This document shows positions 14,503 to 19,178 of a DNA stretch of 19,178 nucleotides, one piece after another. Positions within the stretch are counted from its first letter, which is position 1; the number at the start of each line of letters is the position of its first letter. The notes under the pieces were generated by a model. That model was given only the letters and a program-made list of their open reading frames with translations, made no database searches and had not been told where the DNA came from. This DNA comes from JBBSMX01 sp038232935. Its GTDB lineage: Bacteria; Bacteroidota; Rhodothermia; Rhodothermales; JANQRZ01. A program made the translations under genes and the position numbers. The stretch covers positions 1 to 19,178 of the forward strand of contig JBBSMX010000081.1 of the NCBI GenBank assembly GCA_038232935.1, written 5' to 3'.

Positions 14503-14967
14503 ATGCCCAACGTCATCGAAGGAACGCTCGTCGCCTCCGACGCCCGGTTCGCCATCGTGGCGGGCCGGTTCAACGAGTTCATCACCCGTCCGTTGCTGGA
14601 TGGGGCGCTCGACGCGCTCCGCCGTCACGGTGCCGACCTTGACGCCGTGGACGTGGCGTGGTGCCCCGGTGCCTTCGAGATCCCGCTCGTGGCGAAGAAG
14701 ATGGCGGGCTCCGGCACCTACGACGCGGTGATCTGTCTCGGAGCCGTGATCCGCGGCGCCACCTCGCACTACGACTTCGTGGCCGGCGGCGTCGCGAGCG
14801 GGATCGCCGAGGCGGCGCTCAGCACCGGGGTTCCGGTGCTCTTCGGCGTGCTCACGGTGGATACCATCGAGCAAGCGGTGGAGCGCGCCGGGACGAAGGC
14901 GGGCAACAAGGGTGCCGAGGCGGCCGTCGGCGCGGTAGAGATGGTCAACCTCCTTCGACAGCTCTGA
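14503..14967 (+). CDS. ribH: 6,7-dimethyl-8-ribityllumazine synthase
   Basis: The penultimate enzyme of riboflavin synthesis, which condenses 5-amino-6-ribitylaminouracil with 3,4-dihydroxy-2-butanone 4-phosphate. It usually assembles as pentamers or 60-mer shells. At 154 residues it is a standard length. Motifs run in order: AGRFNEFIT (20-28), PGAFEIP (55-61), GAVIRGATSHYDFV (80-93) including the catalytic His89, GVLTVDTIEQA (115-125) and AGNKGAEAA (133-141). The start at 14503 (MPNVIEG) is preferred over upstream ATGs because it gives the family N-terminus. No FMN riboswitch is apparent in the short leader. No other rib gene is in the window. Confidence 0.95.
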   Translation: MPNVIEGTLVASDARFAIVAGRFNEFITRPLLDGALDALRRHGADLDAVDVAWCPGAFEIPLVAKKMAGSGTYDAVICLGAVIRGATSHYDFVAGGVASGIAEAALSTGVPVLFGVLTVDTIEQAVERAGTKAGNKGAEAAVGAVEMVNLLRQL

Positions 14968-15095
14968 ACCCCGTACGTTTTAACGCCTCCTCTAGCACAA
15001 CGCACAACGCATCGGACCGTTCGCTACGCCCCAGCCTCTGAATCCCCGCGCGGCACCCGTCGCGCTCTACGTCGATCCATCCTGGAGCCCTGCCG

Positions 15096-17447
15096 ATGCG
15101 TTCTCTGCTCGCCGTCCTTTTATCCGCTTTCCTCTTCGGGCTTACGCCTGGTGCCACCGCTCAGAACGACCGGTGGCAGGCCTCCCCGTCGCTCCGGAAC
15201 GTGCAGGCGCTCAGCGCTTCCAATGACGCCCTATGGGTAGGGACCGAAGGGGGAGTCTACAGTTACGCACCCGCGACGGGAGAGATCGCGCGATACACCC
15301 CCGTACAGGGCCTCAGTCGCGTCGACGTGCGGGCCATCGCGTACGACGGCGCGCGCGACGTGGTCTGGATTGGCTATGCGGATGGCGTGTTGGACCGGCT
15401 GGAGGTGGCGTCCGGTGCGGTCCGGCCGATCTTCGACATCGCCCAGGCCACACGCTTCAGCGCGCGGGGGATCAACCGGATCGACGTGGAAGTGGACTCG
15501 CTGCTTATTTCCACGGAGTTCGGCGTGGTCGTCTTCGACGCCGTCCGCAACGAGGTGAGCGACACGTACGAGCGCTTCGGCACCTTGCCGGGGGCGACGG
15601 CGGTCAGGGATGTGCTCGTGGCACCGCAGCCGGACGGGCGCCCCGGCCTCTGGGTGGGGACGAGAGAGGGCGTCGCGTACGCCCCGCTCGACGCGCCCAA
15701 TCTCCGCGAGCCTTCGGCCTGGACTGTGGACCCGGAGGCCCCGAGCGATGTGCTCAGCCTCGCGTTTTCCGAGGGCGGTCTCTTCGCCGGGGTCGAGCAG
15801 GTCGATGCTGAGGCGGGCGACGTGCGTATCCGTAACGGGGATGGGACGTGGAGCCGGCTTTTCCTGGCCGGGGAAACAGTTCCCGACCTCCTCGTGGACG
15901 GCAGCGATCTCATCGCCATTACGGTCTTCGTAGTCGTCGTGCGAAACGCCGCCGGTACAACCGCCCGCTACAACGTCGAAAACTCCTCCGGCCTCCAGGC
16001 CGGTGTCATCGGCCCCGACGGCATGCTCTGGACAGGGGATCGCTTCGAGGGCCTCATCGCCTATCCGGACCTCACCACCGTGGAGAGCGGCCTCATCGAG
16101 CCCACGCTTCAGTTGATCCCCAACGGTCCTGAGACGAACGAGATTCTCTCGCTCGACGTGGCCGAGGGGGGCGTGGTGTGGGCGGGGTTCAGGGCACCCA
16201 GCGTACGCGTCAACGGCTTCGCGAAGTTAGACGGGGCGACGTGGACTAACTTCTCGTTCGACAACGGCGACGGCGTGCTCCCGGACTTCGCCTCCATCGG
16301 AGCCGTTCACGTTGACGACTTTGGGAATGTGTGGTTCGGATCGGGAGACACGTTCCGAGGGGTCGGGGTGTTCCAATACACGCCTGAAGGGGAAGTCGTC
16401 CAGTACGTCCCCGAGAACTCCTCCCTCCGCCCCTCATCGTCGAGTAATCCGAACTACGTCGTGACCGCCGGGCTGGATGTGGATGAGGAAGGGCGGCTCT
16501 GGGTGACGAACCGATTTGCCTCACCGCCGCTGCACGTGCGGACGCCGGAAGGGGAGTGGCACGGCCTCGGACGGCCGAGCGGAGTCCCCTCCGACCTCAG
16601 CTACGATAAGATCTACCTCGACTCGTTCGGCCAGAAGTGGATCACGGGATACCGAGGCAACGGCTTCCTCGTGCTCGACACCGGGGCCGATCCACTCGAC
16701 GATGAAGACGACCGCGCGGCCGTCGTGCGGGCGGTGGGCTCCGTAGGGACGGGGCTGCCGGACGCGCAGGTGAACGCCATCATCGAGGACCGGAGCGGGC
16801 GGATGTGGCTCGGGACGGACCGCGGTCTCGCTACGGTGTTCTCTCCGGGTTCCGCGTTCGCGGGCGACCTGGCGTCCCAGGTGACGTGGGCGCGGACACC
16901 CGACGGCGCTTCGTTCTTCCTGCGCGACCTCCGCATCTTCGACATCGCCGTGGACCCGGCCGACCGGAAGTGGCTCGCGTCCAGCAGCGGGGTCTGGCTC
17001 CTCAACGCCGAGGGCGACGAGGTCATCGCGAACTTCACGACGGAGAACTCGCCTCTCCCGTCGGACGTGGTGGTGGCGGTGGACGTGGATGAGCAGAGCG
17101 GCGCGGTTCATTTCGCCACCAGCGGCGGCCTTTACACCTACCGAGGCGATGCGGTGGCTGCCTCTCCCACGGCCGAAGACCTGTTTATCTACCCCAATCC
17201 CGTTCGAGCGGACGGTGGGGCACTCCCGGAGATCGCCATCACCGGGCTCGTCGACGAAGCCGAGGTGCGGGTGCTGACCGTGGACGGGCAGGTCGTGGCC
17301 TCGTTCCGCACGCGGGGCGGCAGTGTTCGGTGGGACGGCCGCGATCAGCGCACGGGCACCGTCGTGCCGTCCGGGGTCTACATCGTGGCTGCCGCCGGGC
17401 AGGACGGCGAGGGAACGGCCTACGGCAAAGTAGCCGTCATTCGGTAG
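15096..17447 (+). CDS. porZ: PorZ-like type IX secretion component (beta-propeller, exported)
   Basis: A 783-residue exported protein, about the length of known PorZ (roughly 780). Residues 1-22 are a signal peptide (MRSLLAVLLSAFLFGLTPGATA, cleavage before QN). The body is many WVGT/WIGY-type propeller strands, starting WQASPSLRNVQALSASNDAL, then WVGTEGGVYSY, GLSRVDVRAIAYD and VVWIGYADGVLDRL, the N-terminal PorZ pattern, and continuing through a second propeller. The last ~85 residues (LFIYPNPVRADGG ... EVRVLTVDGQVV ... VRWDGRDQRTG ... GVYIVAA ... GKVAVIR) match the PorZ C-terminal domain. In T9SS bacteria PorZ sits on the surface with the PorU sortase and helps deliver anionic LPS for cargo attachment. 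GGAG lies 8 bases before the ATG. TACGTTTT (14974-14981) is a possible -7 element. A generic two-component-regulator-propeller protein is the alternative. Confidence 0.85.
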   Translation: MRSLLAVLLSAFLFGLTPGATAQNDRWQASPSLRNVQALSASNDALWVGTEGGVYSYAPATGEIARYTPVQGLSRVDVRAIAYDGARDVVWIGYADGVLDRLEVASGAVRPIFDIAQATRFSARGINRIDVEVDSLLISTEFGVVVFDAVRNEVSDTYERFGTLPGATAVRDVLVAPQPDGRPGLWVGTREGVAYAPLDAPNLREPSAWTVDPEAPSDVLSLAFSEGGLFAGVEQVDAEAGDVRIRNGDGTWSRLFLAGETVPDLLVDGSDLIAITVFVVVVRNAAGTTARYNVENSSGLQAGVIGPDGMLWTGDRFEGLIAYPDLTTVESGLIEPTLQLIPNGPETNEILSLDVAEGGVVWAGFRAPSVRVNGFAKLDGATWTNFSFDNGDGVLPDFASIGAVHVDDFGNVWFGSGDTFRGVGVFQYTPEGEVVQYVPENSSLRPSSSSNPNYVVTAGLDVDEEGRLWVTNRFASPPLHVRTPEGEWHGLGRPSGVPSDLSYDKIYLDSFGQKWITGYRGNGFLVLDTGADPLDDEDDRAAVVRAVGSVGTGLPDAQVNAIIEDRSGRMWLGTDRGLATVFSPGSAFAGDLASQVTWARTPDGASFFLRDLRIFDIAVDPADRKWLASSSGVWLLNAEGDEVIANFTTENSPLPSDVVVAVDVDEQSGAVHFATSGGLYTYRGDAVAASPTAEDLFIYPNPVRADGGALPEIAITGLVDEAEVRVLTVDGQVVASFRTRGGSVRWDGRDQRTGTVVPSGVYIVAAAGQDGEGTAYGKVAVIR

Positions 17448-17494
17448 CGGCGTCGCCTTGAAGGAATATTCGCGACGCGGCCGGATGGGGACGG

Positions 17495-17526
17495 TTGAAC
17501 ATGCCGGGGGCGTCATCGTATCTTTA
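17495..17526 (+). promoter_or_regulatory. Promoter of the tRNA-His/tRNA-Glu unit
   Basis: TTG (17495-17497), 21 bases, then TATCTTTA (17519-17526) matches the Bacteroidota promoter TTG-N17-23-TAnnTTTG at all but the last base. It ends 28 bases before the tRNA-His 5' end, leaving a short 5' leader for RNase P to remove. Confidence 0.55.
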
Positions 17527-17554
17527 TCGCCCTCGTACTCAGCTGCGAGAAATG

Positions 17555-17628
17555 GTGGTTGTAGCTCAGCTGGTTAGAGCGCCGGATTGTGGTTCCGGAG
17601 GTCGTGGGTTCAAACCCCATCAGCCACC
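17555..17628 (+). tRNA. tRNA-His (anticodon GTG)
   Basis: A complete cloverleaf. The acceptor GTGGTTG pairs with CAGCCAC, the D arm contains AGCTCAGCTGGTTAGAGC, the anticodon stem CCGGA/TCCGG encloses TTGTGGT with anticodon GTG, and the T arm contains GGGTTCAAACCCC. The base before position 1 is G (17554) and the discriminator is C (17628), giving the G-1:C73 pair that is the identity mark of tRNA-His. CCA is not encoded. Confidence 0.97.
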
Positions 17629-17632
17629 CTGT

Positions 17633-17666
17633 TCGAACGGGCTTCCCTCATGGGCGGCCCGTTCGA
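17633..17666 (+). other. Hairpin in the spacer between the two tRNAs
   Basis: TCGAACGGGC (17633-17642) and GCCCGTTCGA (17657-17666) are perfect inverse complements around a 14-base loop. No T-run follows, so it is more likely a processing or spacing structure in the dicistronic precursor than a terminator. Confidence 0.6.
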
Positions 17667-17673
17667 GCTCTAG

Positions 17674-17746
17674 GCCGCGTTCGTCTAGGGGTTTAGGACG
17701 CCGCCCTTTCACGGCGGTAACACGGGTTCAAATCCCGTACGCGGTA
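17674..17746 (+). tRNA. tRNA-Glu (anticodon TTC)
   Basis: A complete cloverleaf. The acceptor GCCGCGT pairs with ACGCGGT (a G1:U72 wobble at the top), the D region is TCGTCTAGGGGTTTAGGAC as usual for tRNA-Glu, the anticodon stem CCGCC/GGCGG encloses CTTTCAC with anticodon TTC, and the T arm is ACGGGTTCAAATCCCGT. The discriminator is A (17746) and CCA is not encoded. Confidence 0.96.
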
Positions 17747-17753
17747 CACGAGA

Positions 17754-17787
17754 AGCGCCGACGCTGCATCTAGCGTCGGCGCTTTTT
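17754..17787 (+). terminator. Rho-independent terminator of the tRNA unit
   Basis: AGCGCCGACGCT (17754-17765) pairs perfectly with AGCGTCGGCGCT (17772-17783) around a 6-base loop, followed by a run of T (17783-17787). This is the only textbook intrinsic terminator in the window. Confidence 0.93.
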
Positions 17788-17837
17788 CGTAGTATCGAGT
17801 TTGATAGTCAAGCGCCGATCGTAGCGTTGCAGAAGGG

Positions 17838-18290
17838 TTATGCTTTGCCGAAAGAAACCCCGAGGAGCTTTTGCGCTAACTCCTTAAGAAGGTTATTAGA
17901 CGTCGGTTCGCTCTCGACGAGGACGGTCCACTTACCGTCCTTGTCACGCTCGAAGCGCAGGCGGGTCTTGAGAATGAAGAGCACAGCTGTAGTGAGCGCG
18001 ATAGCGGTTCCAATGCCGTAGTGCTCCGGAGCCGGGCCGTCAAGCATAGCGGCGACGTCCTCGCGGTGTGCCGGGTCCTGCGCGTAGAGCAACAGGGCGG
18101 TCCGGGCGAGGTCGCCCTCCGAAACGGTATCAGGAGACGGGGGAGCCACGTCGAAGGTCTCACGAAGGGCGGTTTGTTGGGCCGGGGTGAGGCCTTCTGT
18201 CCCGTCACCCGCGCCGACGTGGGCGGAGCCGATGAGGCGCACGAGGCGGATCGCCTCAGCATCGGGTAAAGCAGCGATACGGTCTTCCAT
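17838..18290 (-). CDS. Hypothetical protein with one transmembrane helix
   Basis: I do not recognise this family. The 150-residue product has an acidic, helix-rich N-terminal part (about 1-88, MEDRIAALPDAEAIRLVRLI ... LARTALLLYAQDPAHRED). One hydrophobic helix follows (GIGTAIALTTAVLFILK, about 92-108), then a basic patch (TRLRFERDKDGKW), then a polar C-terminal tail. There is no signal peptide, so the N-terminal domain could face either side; the positive patch after the helix suggests that end stays inside. The gene starts 39 bases after the stop of the TPR gene on the same strand, so the two probably form an operon. Its last codons use A/T-ending triplets (including TTA) more freely than the core genes. 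Confidence 0.65.
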   Translation of the reverse strand: MEDRIAALPDAEAIRLVRLIGSAHVGAGDGTEGLTPAQQTALRETFDVAPPSPDTVSEGDLARTALLLYAQDPAHREDVAAMLDGPAPEHYGIGTAIALTTAVLFILKTRLRFERDKDGKWTVLVESEPTSNNLLKELAQKLLGVSFGKA

Positions 18291-18329
18291 GATTGGGTAG
18301 GTTGGGCGAGGGTATAAAAAGGTATGCCG

Positions 18330-19178
18330 CTATGGGGCGTCCTTTGGCAACGGCGGCAACCCCGCCTCTTGCCAGAGCCGGTGAAGCTGCGCGTGCTCCT
18401 CCGGGGGCGACTGACCCAGCATGCGCCTGTAATGCGAGGCCGTGGCTTGAGCGTAATGCATATTGTCCATACTGATGAATACGAGAATACACCGGATTAG
18501 CCCTCTGGCGGCCTCTACGACGTTGCCCTGAGCAGCTGAGAGGAGAGCGAGCTGTACGTAGTTAGTGGCGACCCGGTGCTTGTCGCCCAGCCGCTCGTTG
18601 ATCTTGGCCGCTTTTTGGTACCACCGCTTGGCCTCGTCGAAGGCTCGGCGCTCCTGGGCGATCCTCCCCAAGTGGTGGTAGGTGGTGGCGGCCCCGTGCT
18701 CGTCGCCCAGCCGCTCCTTGATCTCGATTGACTTCCGGAACCACCGCTCAGCCTCGTCGAAGGCTCGGCGATCCTGGGCGACGACCCCCAACCCGTGGTA
18801 GGTGGTGGCGGCCCCGTGCTCGTCGCCTAGCTGCTCCTTGATCTCGATTGACTTCCGGGACCACCCCTCGGCCTCGTCGAAGGCCCGGCGCTCCTGGGCA
18901 ATGACCCCCAACTGGTGATACGCTGCCGCTACTCCCTCCGGCGCTCCTTGCGCCTCGTGGGCGTCGGCTAGCTGCTGGAAGAGGGATGCAGCCCTGTCGA
19001 AGTTGCGGGTGTTTTGGGCATAGAAAGCGAGGGCCTGTGTAAACGTCAGTCGCGGGTTGATCAGATCGAGGCAATTCCTGCGTAGCAGAGGTTCAGATGC
19101 ACCAGCTTCAGCAACGACACGCTCCAGAGACCTTGCCACGAACGGGCGTAGACCCGGTCGCAGAACCGATCCCACAAC
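18330..19178 (-). CDS. Tetratricopeptide-repeat protein, C-terminal part (5' end outside window)
   Basis: The frame is open to the right edge, so the N-terminus is probably missing; a GTG at 19175 could serve as a start but nothing favours it. The visible 282-283 residues are mostly TPR helices. A degenerate unit at about 44-80 is followed by three 40-residue units (about 81-200) of the form GAATTYHGLGVVAQDRRAFDEAERWFRKSIEIKERLGDEH, then a decayed unit to about 240. The tail carries LWQEAGLPPLPKD. TPRs of this class bind proteins or sense ligands and often sit C-terminal to STAND ATPases, proteases or kinases. What lies upstream here is unknown. It is followed closely by the one-helix protein gene. 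Confidence 0.8.
   Translation of the reverse strand, partial: VVGSVLRPGLRPFVARSLERVVAEAGASEPLLRRNCLDLINPRLTFTQALAFYAQNTRNFDRAASLFQQLADAHEAQGAPEGVAAAYHQLGVIAQERRAFDEAEGWSRKSIEIKEQLGDEHGAATTYHGLGVVAQDRRAFDEAERWFRKSIEIKERLGDEHGAATTYHHLGRIAQERRAFDEAKRWYQKAAKINERLGDKHRVATNYVQLALLSAAQGNVVEAARGLIRCILVFISMDNMHYAQATASHYRRMLGQSPPEEHAQLHRLWQEAGLPPLPKDAP
18576..18935 (-). repeat. Three tandem 120-bp TPR-coding repeats
   Basis: Three consecutive 40-codon units with strong DNA-level identity; for example the plus-strand block GATCTCGATTGACTTCCGG occurs at 18719 and again at 18839. The identity points to recent duplication or gene conversion. Confidence 0.8.

Noticed and set aside
17495..17773. 92-codon plus-strand open frame over the tRNA genes
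   Set aside because: It lies across two clear tRNAs and their terminator, with no protein character.
17674..19178. tRNA-Glu as an integration site for an island
   Set aside because: I searched by eye for a second copy of the tRNA 3' end downstream and saw none, and there is no integrase in view. The island may extend past the window, so this stays unproven.
1..19178. CRISPR array, phage genes or riboswitch
   Set aside because: The only regular repeats are coding (168 bp and 120 bp) or the 19-bp pair; no spaced short repeats, phage structural genes or recognisable riboswitch cores were found.

Overview
The window looks like chromosomal DNA from a GC-rich member of the Bacteroidota/Rhodothermota, most likely Rhodothermia-like. 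Three things point there. One is a PorZ-type type IX secretion (T9SS) component. Another is a secreted beta-propeller protein ending in a T9SS-style sorting domain. The third is a set of Bacteroidota-like promoter elements (TTG, about 19-21 bp, then TAnnTTTG-like), best seen before tRNA-His and ribH. This is inference from family knowledge; there is no rRNA or other phylogenetic marker to settle it.

Layout. 1-774 is the 3' part of an IS4/IS701-type transposase, followed by a GC-rich palindrome. 1020-2804 is a sodium:amino-acid (AGCS) symporter closed by a strong hairpin. 2859-7090 is a compact plus-strand run: upp, an NhaC-type antiporter with an exported N-terminal domain, an RluA-type pseudouridine synthase and an EamA transporter. 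7091-7318 holds short repeats and a ~100-bp element with terminal inverted repeats. Then come a YceH/DUF480 protein (7319-7978), a seven-repeat FG-GAP propeller with a sorting domain (8257-9891), and a small helix-hairpin-helix protein resembling the N-terminus of PolX (10070-10678). A minus-strand pair follows, a YbhN/LPG-synthase-type membrane protein and a DUF72 protein (12903-10683), then a HIT protein (13491-12985). On the plus strand are a PHP phosphoesterase (13616-14431), ribH (14503-14967) and porZ (15096-17447). tRNA-His and tRNA-Glu form a small transcription unit with its own promoter and a clear intrinsic terminator. Past the tRNAs, in DNA that reads less GC-rich, two minus-strand accessory genes remain: a TPR protein running off the right edge and a small one-helix membrane protein.

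How it fits together. Most of the window is housekeeping: uracil salvage, ion and amino-acid transport, RNA modification, riboflavin synthesis, nucleotide phosphatase, tRNAs. The T9SS connection is the clearest functional link: PorZ acts at the cell surface in processing or attaching T9SS cargo, and the FG-GAP protein is a plausible cargo. The TPR/one-helix pair beside the tRNAs is the best candidate for something undescribed, but its key upstream domain lies outside the window. I saw no CRISPR array, prophage, integrase or recognisable biosynthetic cluster.
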